Below, one piece after another: positions 30,222 to 41,887 of a stretch of 64,000 nucleotides of DNA. The position numbers were made by a program, and so were the translations under genes. Source of the DNA: Aspidiotus rigidus. Taxonomy: Eukaryota > Arthropoda > Insecta > Hemiptera > Diaspididae. The notes under the pieces are model-generated. The model did not search any database. It saw only the letters and a list, made by a program, of their open reading frames with translations, and was not told the origin of the DNA. The stretch is taken from assembly GCA_035079385.1 (NCBI GenBank), contig JAVHKY010000004.1:21317001-21381000 (forward strand), read 5' to 3'. Each line of letters opens with the position of its first letter. Position 1 is the first letter of the stretch.

Positions 30222-30606
30222 AATGAACAAACTGTTTGTGAAATTTGCTGTAGAGCTAAGCAAAGTAGGACGCCTCTATAGCTAAAGTTAAAATTATTAA
30301 TAAGCCTATTAAGCCTTTAGATAGAGTCTACACCGATGTGTGCTCATGGCCTGCACCTAGTATTGACGGCGAAAAATATTTCATCACCTTCATTGAGGGT
30401 TACACGCATTTTACTTATTATTACAATTTTCCACACTATGTGAAAGATTACGCAAAACTTTACTTCGCAAAGCGATATAACCGATTTTTCTCGAAATTTC
30501 AGAGTCTATTGGATACCATCGAAAAAAATATATGGATCATTTACAGATGGTCGATCTTCAATAGAATTTTTGGGAAGATATCCTCCTAATACAAAGTCGA
30601 ATTAAC
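30222..30606 (+). pseudogene. Ty1/copia integrase fragment, copy B
   Basis: The 5' part reads VCEICCRAKQSRTPL in one frame, the second half of the integrase HHCC zinc-binding site. After a frame change it reads INKPIKPLDRVYTDVCSWPA and PSIDGEKYFITFIEGYTHFT, which is the start of the copia integrase core with its first catalytic Asp (YTDV). The remainder decays: a stretch with NFPHYVKDYAKLYFAKRY is repeated in copies A and C and matches the KSKSEVF-like region poorly. The element is dead. Confidence 0.75.
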
Positions 30607-30860
30607 CAATTTTCCACGCTATGTGAAAGATTATGCAAAACTTTTCTTCGCAAAGCGATATAAGCTTTGAACTCTAATTTTTCTCAAAATTTCGAGTCTG
30701 TTACAATATCGTTTTATTCCATGCTATTTGGATAAAAGTGAACAAATACGAATCGCCGGATGAAAATCTTTTCTCGCATTGTATTGGATATCACCGGGAA
30801 AAAAAATGTACGATGGGCAATCTTCAGTAGAATTTTTGGGAAGATGTCCTCCTAACACGA
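30607..30860 (+). pseudogene. copia integrase fragment, copy C
   Basis: Begins AATTTTCCACGCTATGTGAA, immediately repeating the middle of copy B, and ends in the same AGAATTTTTGGGAAGATGTC. About 80 extra bases lie in its middle. Confidence 0.6.
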
Positions 30861-31481
30861 GGTTTCCTCTATCATTATTCACCTTGTTTCTGACTCAGAC
30901 GTTTTGAAAATCCCAACTTCGAATCATAATACTTTGTGAGAAAATCTAAACCTATAATCGAAGCCCCTTAGTCAAACTTTTATCGTCCTCCACACGGAAA
31001 TAATATTTAAAAACGATGAGAATTTATCGCTTTTTGAGGTTTTAGGCATCTGACGTTAGCTGATTGCGTCGTCTTCGATTCATATGCGCACATGTAATCG
31101 AGGTCATTTATCCTTCATGTGGTGTGTAGGCCTACATAAGATAGCTAGTCGAATATACCAGAAACTGATATGAAATGAACGTCGTGATATGAAATAAATA
31201 CATATGGCATTCTGATGGTAAGAGAGTTATTAAATATCCGTTCCAATTTAATACTTTTTGAGAATTGAGAACAGCTAGCGAGATTAGGTTGTCTCGCAGT
31301 AAACTCCACGTTCGATCAGCTCATAATTTCTAGAATTGAATGGTCGAGTAGAAAGAGGGCCTTAACACAAAAAGTAGCTTTCGAGAAAAACGCATTAGAA
31401 AGTTCAGATTCATAGAAAGCACGGTAGACGGTATACGGATCACAAACATGAGCTCCAACTATAATTTACAAATTAGATAAA
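30861..31481. other. no gene seen
   Basis: AT-rich; may include an unrecognisable upstream part of the LINE that follows. Confidence 0.4.
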
Positions 31482-31850
31482 ATGAGGAAAACTCAGTTGG
31501 CGATGGAAAGAAGTTCGCTGGGGATTAAAAGGGCAGAAAGAGTGAGGAACAAAATGGTGAGAGAAAAAACAAAGAGTAAAGATGTACTTTACATAATAAA
31601 AATGCAAAAACTAAGGTATGCTGAGCACATGGTTAGGAAATCTAATAACCGATGGGAAAAGATACTACTAGACTGGACTCCGTATGACCATAAAAGAGAG
31701 AGAGGCCGTCCAAGAAGAAGGTGGATCGACGAAATAAGATCATATGCAGGAGTTGGATGGCAAAGAAGGGACAGAATCCGTTGGAAGAGGACAGAGGAGG
31801 CTTATGCTCGTAGATGGGTGAGCTTCAAAATGTAAGTCATTTGAGAAAAA
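31482..31850 (+). pseudogene. RTE-like LINE, reverse transcriptase C-terminal end
   Basis: A 117-codon open frame reads MRKTQLAMERSSLGIKRAER, KLRYAEHMVRKSNNRWEKIL, DHKRERGRPRRRWIDEIR and ends WKRTEEAYARRWVSFKM. This is the well-known C-terminal end of RTE/BovB-like insect LINEs (the GRPxxRWxD motif in particular). Upstream RT and endonuclease domains are missing, so it is a 5'-truncated insertion. The stop at 31833-31835 is in the usual position near the 3' end. Confidence 0.9.
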
Positions 31851-32329
31851 CATTAATGGAAATAAAAGCCATTTATTAAGCTTTAAAGAACACCGACGCA
31901 ATGCCCAAACCGATGGCTTTCTTAACGAAGTTGAACAAGGAACGGAGAAAACCTGCGTTTTACGGGTCGAGTTGGTTTCGGTATTGGGGATTGAATTCAA
32001 AATTGGAGTCTCGAAGAGTCTGAATTTTTACGAGTCCCCTCTCCTATTATATTATTATGGCTCGAAAGTCGAAATTTCTCCAAGTCCAACACATCATCAT
32101 CATCGTCTCCTATAGAATACTGTGTACTCCATATAGAGGCAATTGGAGAAAATCTCTCTCCTCAGTTAGGATCTCAACATTTTATGTAGCTCGATGGTAA
32201 TTTTTTCATCCATAAATTAAAGGATGATGGTAAATGCGGACGTTTATAAGAATCATACCTGATGTAATCCAAACGAGTATCTAGTCCAATAGTGTGTAGA
32301 CAAGATCGTCTTTGGTATACCAAATAAAC
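31851..32329. other. no gene; contains one minisatellite-family unit near 32035-32095
   Basis: In reverse orientation, TTGGACTTGGAGAAATTTCG and an AGGAGAGGGGACT stretch match the 45-bp unit of 6636-6854. Confidence 0.5.
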
Positions 32330-32650
32330 ATCATGCATTGGGGATTTCAAAACGAGACCTCCTTTCGTCTCTCAATGAACACGGTCCTTTTTTTTATTCA
32401 GGACTCATTATTTTAGCGGGGAACCCGCTATCCCTTTTGTTGGGGGTACTTCCAGGAATTTTTCGTCCGCAAGCGAGGTTGATGACGTCACGGAGAGGGG
32501 AGGGGAACTTAGAAAAATTTCGACCCTCTAGCCACATATGATAGGAAGGAGACTTAGAAAAATTCTTACCTCAATTCCGACCTCCGAGCTATATATGATA
32601 GGAGGGGGACTTGGAAAGACGACGGCTTCCTTGAAATTGCAGCGCGTTCA
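32330..32650. mobile_element. diverged relative of the CAGGGAACCTGTT element
   Basis: AGCGGGGAACCCGCTATCCC (palindromic tip like AACAGGGAACCTGTT), then AACTTAGAAAAATTTCGACC and CATATATGATAGGAAGGAGA units, and GGCTTCCTTGAAATT, in the same order as 6554-6870. Boundaries are unclear. Confidence 0.5.
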
Positions 32651-33263
32651 AGTTGTCACGTTATGATTTTAGGACTTGAAAAACTTCAGGCTGTAGGGGA
32701 CTCGGGGTCAAAATTGGTGGCTTTCGGGAACAATTCGACTATAGTTCAATATCATTAGAAAAATGAATCAGAATCTGATCCGTTCAGCAAGAATCTACTT
32801 AAATCTGATTACTCAATATTAGCCTAAAAATTGAATTGGATCGTTTGCGATGGGATGATAGATATCCCATTTCACCACGTGGAAACAAAAATTACTGCCA
32901 TGTCTTGTTTTTTGTGACAAAAGAAAATCCCACCCATTTCGAAGTGAGAGGAACGGACGTTTTACTTTTAGAAAACGTTCGAATAGATTCCTATCAAGGA
33001 GGGCTAACGGCTAATGTATGAGCAAACGGAACAAGAATTTCTTTAAACAACAAAAATTCGGATTGTAATAAAGTTGAAAAATGGTAAGAACTTTTTATAC
33101 ATATAAAGTATAGTCTCAGTACAGTAACTTGAAAAAGAAGAAATTTGAAAAGCTCTGGTCGCATATATATAAATAAAGAAAGGTGAAATCTCAAAAATGC
33201 ACTTTCCAATTCATTAGACGCTTTGATGTAACAATACTGATTCCTATTCATACATATTAATTA

Positions 33264-33421
33264 TAGGTTTGAAAAGAACAAGGGCGTTGTACATGACTTG
33301 AATAAATCGGAAATGGAAGTAAATGACGCAAACGAGGTCACTCGAGAAGAGAAAATGGAAATGGAAAGAACTGCTGATGAGGAATTGGATGAAGTAAAGA
33401 AAAAGTTGAAAGAAATGAGAT
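33264..33421 (+). CDS. candidate charged coiled-coil exon
   Basis: After an acceptor-like TTAATTATAG the frame reads FEKNKGVVHDLNKSEMEVND and REEKMEMERTADEELDEVKK with KKLKEMR and a TGA. The heptad-like charged helix is protein-like, but it is only 51 codons, no upstream exon was matched in phase, and a poly-A follows directly, which might indicate a processed retrocopy end. Confidence 0.3.
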
Positions 33422-34368
33422 GAAAAAAAAAAAAAAGAAAATAGTTAAACCTGTATTTGAAAATGCTAAAAGTACCTATTAAAAAAAATAGACACGAGTT
33501 GAATAATAGAAAAGTAAGTACAATACCTTACATTATCATTGTCACAGTCAGCTCATAACTGAAATACAATGAATTTCAAATGTGGGTAGCATGGGTAGAT
33601 CATTTAGTAGCAAGTTATTGAAAAGTCGGAAAAATACTGCCATATTTTGAGCCATATTTTCCATTATTCCTCACAGCTTCTCAGTTTCACGGAATTAATA
33701 CATTTTTAAGTATACAAACTATAGCTTCATGTTTATTATAATCATCCATATCAGCAATCAGAAAGTAATATTCTCGTTTGGTTATTCCTGAGATACACTT
33801 TGCCTGATCGACAGTTTTCATATACCTTAAGTCTTCAATTCTACCTTGTACATAGATGTACCTTCAAAATAAATATCAGCAAGAAGATCTCTGGGTAGGA
33901 ATTTTCAATATAACAATCGATAAAGGGAGATTGCGCATAAGATAATTGTTGGTTATATTTCTAGTCTTATGATGATCTTATACCAAAGTCATATAGAAAA
34001 ACCAAGTTAGTGCACAAACGTAGTTCACTGGGTGGCCGCAGAACATTACATATTGAGCGCTGTATGCCATCAGATGTCCATGAACAACATACAATCGTAC
34101 AGTAAATCTTGTGTAAAGTGATAAAGAATGGGATGCATTTATCAGCACGGGAAGGAATAATGAATACGCGAGAAAAAAGAAGGATAATCACATACATTTT
34201 ATTGAAGTAAACGCGAAAACAAAACATGCACAATAAAAGTAAAATTTCAGCGTAAATATAACGTTACTATTACTTAAAACGAGAAAAGAAAACATGAACG
34301 CCATTTTTCAGCACGTGAAATAAAATGAAAACAAAATAAAATACGAAGTTTCAAAAAATTAAAATTAC
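33422..34368. other. AT-rich spacer, no gene seen
   Basis: No credible frames or repeats. Confidence 0.5.
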
Positions 34369-35030
34369 TTACATTAATAAAGCTTTTTGTGCCAAGGCTG
34401 GTCTCCCTCTCTTCCGTTTTTGTCCAACGGGAACCGTCTTTGCAGCCGTGGGCACCACCACTTTCTTCTGCCGTATTTTAAGGCCAAGAGAATGCTTACA
34501 TGATCTATTTTTCATAAAGATGGGGCACGTACATGTTGAATTACCGTCTTTATCCATTGTTATAATCCAAATGTTGGTTCGCCACTGCTTGAATTCATCA
34601 AACGTTTTCCATCTTCCACGTTGCCGTTCGAATTTCTGTACGAGCTGGCCAGTAATGGACTTCTTGAAACTTGTAGATGAAACGAAGAATATGGATCCCT
34701 CGTTCGTTCTTCGCTCGAGTATATCTGCCTGGAGAGCCCACTGGTAAGCGTCGGTCCATTCTTTCAGAGAAAGTGTAATTTCCTCGGCGAACACTTTCGA
34801 ATTTTCCGTCGACGCATCACGACATACCGAACGAGCTTGAAAACATTGCGTACAAACTGGCCAACCGGGAGGCGCTCTTTAATGGAATGATTTTGTTTAA
34901 TAGCCGCATTGGTACCTTCTAAGCCATTATTCGTAGAAGGGAGACCCAACGCAGCCCCCTCATACCAATGTGGTAGCTTTTGCAACCATTGTTCCTCAAA
35001 ATAATTCAGGTATTGGCTACTATGATCGTA
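34369..35030 (-). pseudogene. MULE transposase C-terminal part with SWIM zinc finger
   Basis: From 35030 downwards the frame reads YLNYFEEQWLQKLPHWYEGA and STNNGLEGTNAAIKQNHSIK with ERLPVGQF, which is the end of the MULE DDE domain (conserved NNGLExxN holding the catalytic Glu). A frameshift near 34835 is needed to continue into STENSKVFAEEITLSLKEW and the SWIM motif CTCPIFMKNRSCKH (C-x-C-x(n)-C-x-H), followed by VPVGQKRKRGRPALAQKALL. That ending is typical of animal MULE/Phantom proteins. The N-terminal part and the first two catalytic Asp are missing, so it is a broken copy. Confidence 0.8.
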
Positions 35031-35339
35031 GTTTTATCGCGTTGGAATATTACATTTACTGTCAAAACTTATTAAGAGGATCGTGTGTGTGTCATCGCGT
35101 GAATCATATATAAAAGTCAGCTGTTTTCATTTTTTTTTCGTGTGCACTTTTTTCGCGCGCGAATATTTTACATTCGCGTGCCGTTATACATATCCCATAA
35201 AGAATTATCTCGCATTGTTTACCATACCCAAAGTAAGTTAATTTTTCAATCAAAAATTTGAAGTCTTATATCTGCATTAGTTCCTATCGACATGATGAGC
35301 TTTTCACATACGTTGTTCAACAGGACAGAAAATTATTTC
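35031..35339. other. no gene seen
   Basis: AT-rich spacer with a T-run; MULE terminal repeats were not found. Confidence 0.4.
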
Positions 35340-35970
35340 TCAAATGGAAAAATAAAATTAAACTGGATAGACCCTTGAAGTAGCCAAGTTCCGTTTGCTT
35401 CTGGAATGTTTGCGAGGAGGAGCAAAGAAAGCCATCGAGGGAATAACCCCACCTGAGAGAAACTAACGGTTTGGAGACCCAAAAAAGCTCGCAAGTATTT
35501 ATTACTCCAAATTGGAAAAACTACCTTGAGCGATAGAGGCTGGGCAACAACAGAATACTTTTGACGAAATCCAGAAGATACTTGCAAAACCTGTCCGCAC
35601 TAGGAAATGCACCAACAAGGAATACATGAAAGAAAGGATAATAAGGAAATTCTTGATGAACACACTCAGATGGGTATCGTCCCTACTAGAATACAGACGT
35701 GCTTCCTCGGTGGAACAGCTTATATCAGCATTAAACAAAGTTGTTGGACGTGACAATGATATAGCGCATTACTTCAGGGATAAACAATATGGGACAAAGG
35801 AGAAAAAGACAACGCCAATTTTCAAGACTTTACCTACGCTTATAGGTTCCAATCCACCACAATTTCCAAAATCACCTTGCATCTTTTGCAACGGCACGCA
35901 CAAATCCGAGGATTGCCGCAAATTTGCCACTCTTCAGAGGCGCAAAGCGCAATTGATTGCCCATACATGA
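35340..35970 (+). pseudogene. BEL/Pao gag remnant with zinc knuckle
   Basis: The first half is broken by stops (35396-35620), but the readings KFRLLLECLRGGAKKAIEGI and ITPPERN, DPKKLASIYYSKLEKL and AGQQQNTFDEIQKILAKPVR fit BEL/Pao gag. From 35626 a 114-codon frame stays open, with EYRRASSVEQLISALNKVV and the knuckle CIFCNGTHKSEDCRKFATLQ, RRKAQL. The C-x2-C-x4-H-x4-C pattern followed by a basic helix is characteristic. No protease or RT follows. Confidence 0.8.
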
Positions 35971-37078
35971 TGTTTGATTTGCACGGCACCATGACACAGG
36001 GCCATACCTTGTTTGATCATCTGATAGCATAACTGAAAACGCGTAGGGTTTGCCTCATCCGAGCGTTAGGCGATTGGACAAGCTTTTGATAGCATCGGTT
36101 ATCGCAGGCAGCAAATCAAAAGCCTTTGTTAATACCCAAAGCTCCTGGGGAAAGAGCAGGATCCAGTAACTGCGAGGATATTCCCGTCGCATATTGTTAA
36201 ACAAGCTGTCAAATCAAATCTAGATTGTTTCAGCCAGTCATATTGAAAGCTTCCTTCATCAACTTGCAAAATCAGCCGACAAGATGAACAAGACAATTGA
36301 GAATAATGGACCATGTTAGAAAGGCAATAGCGGACGTCTGTGAGATTAAATCAAAGATTTATGGGTGGGATCAATCCGACGTGCAACGTTGACAAGGCAA
36401 AATTGAACGATTTTTCAACGAGGCTTGGGGATATATCATCATTGTTCTGTTCTGTTCTATTTTATTTATTTATTTTAATCTATTATTATCTCTATTCTTT
36501 GTTTTTTTGTTTTTTCTTAAATAGTGCTTTCCTATCATTGGCCAATCAGATGTTGGAAGGCTTTTCAATATAAGTAAATGAATTTTTCTTTCCTTGCATG
36601 TTGTACCTTGTGACTTCATTCAAGGTAACGTGTTTTTTTTTTGCAACAAATTTCCTGATTCTCCACTGACTTTTCCAGGTTTTTTCAGGCTATTATCCTT
36701 TGTCCCTCTTGCCTCTTAAGAAAAAAACGTTCAATGCGTATTAACCGGAATTTAAAAAATAAAAAAATTGTTTATTCATGAATTTGGCTCCCTGACCTTA
36801 GCAAAGTTTCTTGACTTTTCCCAGTTTTCCAGAAACTAGTCACCCTATCTTTGTCCACAAGGTACCTTCACGTGCAATTTCAGCCAGAGTATCTGTTTCA
36901 ATAATGGAAGATTTGACTCAATACTGTCCGAAAGAATTTAATCGGAAACCGATGTCTTTAAAATATTTAAAACATTCCAATGCCACAGAATTCAAAATGG
37001 AAAGTTTTGCAGAGATTTCCTTTCTGCTGTGCCCACAAAAGTGACTAATCAGGGGAAAATATCTTACGTTTTCATTTA
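35971..37078. other. no gene seen
   Basis: No protein-like frame. Possibly the decayed continuation of the BEL/Pao element. Confidence 0.4.
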
Positions 37079-37666
37079 TGTTACGAATATAACTGGCCAC
37101 CAAGTAGATACAGTAGCTTAAGATGTAACTGGCCACTAAATTAAAACTGTAAAGTTCAGCCTATAAAAGCAGGTGCACGACGGAAGTTACTTGCAAAAAT
37201 CGCTGCTCTCCCCCTTTCGGCGAAAATCGCTGCTGTCTCTCTCTTTGCAAAAATCGCCCAAACGAAAATCATTTGACCCTTCTCATGGCGAAAATTGCTG
37301 AGACTAGCTCCCTTTTCTTTCTTCAAAGGCTTCCACCGCCGCGCCTTGCTTTTGAATTGTAATTATGTATTGTGCAAATGCACGTTTTCAAATTTTTGTT
37401 TCCGAGTTCAAAACATTTATCAATACTTGAATCAATTCGCGTGTTCGTCATATTATTCGTTCATCTAACTTGTTCTTTGTTATTCTTTTTTATCCCATTT
37501 CAATTAACGTAATCATTTTCTCCACGTAGTGTTGTAAGTTGTAGCAGATTTAATAGAGTCCTTTGAAGATTAAAATTGATCGCAATCAGAATGTCAGTCT
37601 TCTGTTTCAGAGAATAAACCCTTTGTTAAGTGATCCCTCTCGTCCATACTAGGGGCTTCTTACACA
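37079..37666 (+). repeat. candidate solo LTR
   Basis: Starts TGTTACGAATATAACTGG and ends CTTCTTACACA. It contains two AACTGGCCAC(C/T)AA boxes, a TATAAAAG box at about 37159 followed by GCAGGTGC, and an AATAAA at about 37613. This order (TG start, TATA, polyadenylation signal, CA end) is that of an LTR. A 4-5 bp target duplication is not clear (ATTTA against ATTAG). Confidence 0.4.
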
Positions 37667-39490
37667 ATTAGTGTACAAAAAATAGGAGGCTCTTCATTGG
37701 TTTGGTTAAGGCGGGGATAGTAGTCATTTTTTTCATCAACTTACAATATTTCTCTGGTTAGAAGTTGCGGGAGAATTTTATATATTTTTAGTCATTATTT
37801 TTGAACCATTCGAATGATGCAAGCTAAATTTGTTACCTTTGTTATTTTTTCGAACCAACAATTTACATTAATTTGTGATAATGATACTGACATTTGATGA
37901 TGATCGCAACAATAAGCATTCAAGTCATTTAGATGAAAATTGCAAAAAATAAAGATAACTTTGAGGAGCAAAAAATTGTATTCTGTTCATCAAAAATGCT
38001 GAAAACTCAGCAGAAGCTGTGTTTTAAGAGAATAAAAGCGACTCCTCTTCACATTTTAAGGACCTATTGAGTATGGACTATCAAATGATAATTGCAAAAT
38101 TCAAATTATTTTTATTTTTTCTTGTGTTCTAAGAACTGTTCATCAATTAATTGTACTACATGACATCAGCTCTCCATTTTCATTCTTTTTTTTTTTTCTT
38201 TCTTTTGTTTTTTGAGCTCAATACATTTTGAATTATGGTATCAGTTTTAACAGGGAAAATTGAACTCGAGTTTTGAATTTTTATATTTTGAAATACCCTT
38301 TGAAGGCTGCTATGTTGCACGGATACCCATCTTTTTTCAAATTCAATACTTCATGGATTTCTTTAAGACATTTCCTATAGCCCATTGAGAAGCTCAATAT
38401 TTTGATTTTATGATGGTTATAATCGGGGAGACGTTTACATGAATTGTTTTTTACGGGAAATAAATTTCTACCGTTTTTTTTTTTTTTTTTTTCGTTCAAG
38501 AGTTCCATTACTGGACTCACGATTCCATTTAACACGGGACGGACCATTATTCAAATCCACTCGATAAGAATGAATTTTAATTTAAGACGGATCACTTTCT
38601 AACAGTGTGTCTTCGTTCAAAAGATCCACGGGTGTACTCATGATTCGCTGTAGCATAGATCTGACATTGCCCCGATTCACTCTGTAAGAGTGTACTACAA
38701 AATGTTGGCAAGTATTAAATACTGTGCTATTCGAGATAAGTCACAACACTCTTTCATCACAGGTTGATTATTTGTACAGAAAATTTAATTATTGTAGCGC
38801 CTCTATATTTTTTTGAGGTTCACGTGCATTAGTTCGCCGCATCTTTCATTTGACAATATACAAAGACGATGACTTCTAATACTTCCTATTACTCACAATG
38901 GTAAAACGAGAATCAAAATATACGAGCCATACGTCTTTTGAGAATTTGTCATAAGCCCATCGACAAACGATTCTCAAGACATAACCCAATGGGCTATAGG
39001 TGCAGAAATCCATTGCCTTCAATGTTTCCAAAACAATTTCTTTTAGTCAATCTTTTCTCAACGTAAGACATACTCAATGGCAATGAAAGCTACTCATGTT
39101 TCCCGAGTTTCAGAGTACAACTTTTTATGATGGGATTATCATCAAATCTCAATTTTTCCTCATGGATCTGACTTCAAAGTAATTACTTATTGTTGCGATT
39201 ATTTTCATTCTTAGTTCTCCTTTTTGCCCGCCCTGTTTATTTTTTTTTTCTTCTTTTTCTATCTCGTAATAAAACGGTGAGAATATTCAGAGGATAATTT
39301 TTTTTTTTTTCGATTTTACTAGTTACAAATTCCCGCAAATTTGCTTGGTTTGTAAAAAACCTGCTTTGAAAACCATCCCAATTGTTCGCTCTTCAAACTT
39401 ACTTCGTTTTACGGGTATTTTTCTCCAATTTCTGAAATATAAAATTCTCCAACAACTTTTCCAGAATTAATCTTTTCAATCTACTTTTAT
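37667..39490. other. AT-rich spacer with one diverged tandem duplication
   Basis: No genes. At 38490-38700 two ~100-bp units starting TTCGTTCAA and ending CTCG/CTCTGTAAGA are diverged copies. A short inverted repeat with TTTTGAGAATTTGTC and GACAAACGATTCTCAAGA lies at 38936-38980. Confidence 0.5.
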
Positions 39491-39491
39491 A

Positions 39492-40130
39492 AGGTTTCAT
39501 ATTTTGACCACAAAGACAGATGACATACAAACCGAAAAGGACAATGAGGTCATAACAGCATTGGCACGAGGAGAAACCTATAAGTACTTGGAACTGCGAC
39601 AAGCCAAGCAGACGGAGCATGCGGTAATAAAAAGCGAGATAAAAGGAAAGTTCAAAAGCAGAATCAAGAAACTGCTAAAAACCTCGCTAAATACATTGTA
39701 ACCTATTCAGAGCAATAAGTACATATTCAGTGCCAGTCTTAACACACACATCTGGAGTCGTACGGAAGACGCAGACAGAAAAGCACCCTAACTTAGCGAT
39801 AGAAAGGCAGTCATTACCAAGGACCACAGGAGGACGCGGACTTGCAAACCTAGCGGGGATTGGTACAAGTATTTCAAATCAGCGCATAAAAAATTGACAG
39901 ATCTTATAAACCAGATGGTAGAAAACCCAACAGCCATGCCAGAAATACTGATAAGTGGAATCACGTACCTAAAACCAAAGGAAAAAGGTATAGAGAACCC
40001 TGCAAACTATAGACCCATAGCATGCGTAACAACAATGTACGATACAAGATCAAAAATCACATCGTCGTTGACAAAACTTGAGACAAAAAAAGTGAAATTC
40101 GATACCGTTATTTCCGCGGGATGACACGAG
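39492..40130 (+). pseudogene. LINE reverse transcriptase remnant in permuted order
   Basis: The 5' part (39504-39700) reads ARGETYKYLELRQAKQTEHA and KSEIKGKFKSRIKKLLKTSLN, a segment that follows the RT palm in R2/NeSL-like LINEs. After stops, 39860-40060 reads WYKYFKSAHKKLTDLINQMV and ISGITYLKPKEKGIENPANY, RPIACVTTMYD, which is the N-terminal entry to RT (NYRPIxC). So the C-terminal segment lies before the N-terminal one on the same strand. Two truncated insertions or a tandem rearrangement would explain it. Confidence 0.6.
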
Positions 40131-40472
40131 TGACGCAAGGTAGATAGCCTGTGGTAAATATCCGACGTAGAATTTGCTGGAATTGCATAGTCCGCAAATT
40201 GACTTTCGGTGATTGCTGAATTTGCTAAGAAATCGTGAATTTTCTGATTGGCTGGAAAATCGTGTGACCGGTCCGCGCAATAATTCTGAGAGGGATCTAT
40301 GGAAATCGAATGGTTTTAGACGATGCTTGAAGACACAGTCGCAATATTGTCGTGGAATCGATTGTACTGAAAGGTATTGTAAAGTTTCGTCTTTAGTATT
40401 TCGTGTGGATCGAAAAAGTAATGATTTTGAATATTTGTTTCGTGTTTCTTTGTAGTTAGATATATAAAAAGA
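40131..40472. other. no recognised gene
   Basis: An 80-codon frame at 40213-40455 has no recognisable feature. TATATAAAA precedes the ATG at 40475. Confidence 0.35.
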
Positions 40473-40474
40473 GT

Positions 40475-40890
40475 ATGGAACGCGATTTACTAGAGTTAAC
40501 CGAATTAGTTGCTGAAGTGATGAGGAGGATTATGTATTTACTGTGTTCCGTACGTCACATGAAGGGGCATTATAATGAAATGGTTCAGGAGCTGATGTAT
40601 CGACGTAATTGGCACGCTTGTGTGCAGTGCGTAAATAAGTAGTCGCATGCGGAGACTGAATTAGCCATCGCTTTGGGGTTGTCTGGGTTTGCGCCCATGA
40701 GTATCGACGAACTCTAATCTGTGCTGACTAACACGACGTCATCGAACAGATCGGAGTTTCCCGCAACATCAACGGACGGAAGCGGAGCTGTTCCCGGAAG
40801 GCCCCTATCAATACCGGAGGGAGAGAATGATGTACAACCAGAACGCAGAGTCGATGGAACGGGTGACGAATTTCGTATGTACGTATCTTG
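40475..40890 (+). pseudogene. hypothetical frame with two stops
   Basis: ATG at 40475 follows TATATAAAAAGAGT. The frame reads MERDLLELTELVAEVMRRIM and HYNEMVQELMYRRNWHACVQ, then TAG, AETELAIALGLSGFAPMSID, another TAG, and a Ser/Gly/Glu-rich tail to about 40880. Composition is protein-like across both stops, so this may be a decayed gene. No family was recognised. Confidence 0.3.
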
Positions 40891-41083
40891 ATTATGATAA
40901 ATATGATGTTTGGAATGTATTAATTTAGATGGATAGGTGGTAGCAGATCAGGGATAGCAGGAATAATGTCTTTGAAAATTTGGGGAAGGAGAAGTTCAGT
41001 AGACAAATCCGAAACATGTGGAAGGTGCAGAAAGTTGAAACGATACCGATCTGTGACGTTGAACATTGAAGTTTGTAACAGTT

Positions 41084-41844
41084 ATGGAAATCATGTCTTC
41101 ACAGAATGAGCTTTATATGCCTCCAGAGATATTTGAGAGGATATTATTCTATTTAAACAAAATAATAACTATAAGAAAGAACTGTATAAACTTCGTGTAG
41201 TGTGTAGTGATTGGAATTATATCATCGAAAGATATTATTCCGAAAGATATTATTCCGAAAGGAATTTCGTTTTTGTTCGCGGTCATTGGATCGATCACGT
41301 GCGAGAAGCCTTTGTTGTTAAAAAATTGAAGCCGTTACGAATTACGTTTAACGATATTTCGGTGAAACAGTTCCCGAAGGGATTTTTTGCTCAACATTGT
41401 TCCACGTTGGTATCAGTTGAATTCGTATTGTGCGCCATCGATAGAAAAAGTGCGTTATGGCAAGATCTATTTGAGTCATGCGAAAATCTTCGAAGGATAG
41501 CAATTGACTATCGCACCGAATATGTTCGGAAGAGAGACGACATGTTCGAATATTTATTCGAACCAATCGATGCACGTCTACTATATTTGATGGGCCGAAC
41601 CCTCCGGCGACCCAATTTGGAAATCTTTCAAATTTGGGTCTCCGGTAGTGGTGACATGGTTACACCGCGATGGCTCAGACGTTTGCGTTCTATTTTCGTC
41701 AATTTGGAAGAAATTACGTACAAAATCGGTAATAGAAAAGGCGTCAGTTCAGAGGTTCCAGCACGATATCCAATTGATCCGCGCGAACGTTTAGAACAAC
41801 AGCAATACCAACCGGTACTCTGGAGATTATGTGGTCACGATTAA
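41084..41844 (+). pseudogene. F-box protein with one frameshift
   Basis: From ATG 41084: MEIMSSQNELYMPPEIFERI and LFYLNKIITIRK, the first half of an F-box. The frame then shifts near 41165-41185 and continues LYKLRVVCSDWNYIIERYYS, the second half (LRxVCxxW). Together this is a standard F-box of about 40 residues. The remaining ~200 residues contain leucine-rich-repeat-like strings (CSTLVSVEFVLCAIDRK, CENLRRIAIDYRTEY, RPNLEIFQIWVSGSGD, FVNLEEITYKIG). F-box proteins of this type recruit substrates to SCF ubiquitin ligases. A triple repeat of GATATTATTCCGAAA lies just after the F-box. One indel or a sequencing error separates it from being intact. Confidence 0.6.
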
Positions 41845-41887
41845 AACTTCGGCTGTATGTTCCACTGATGGCTTGTTTATAGAAAAA

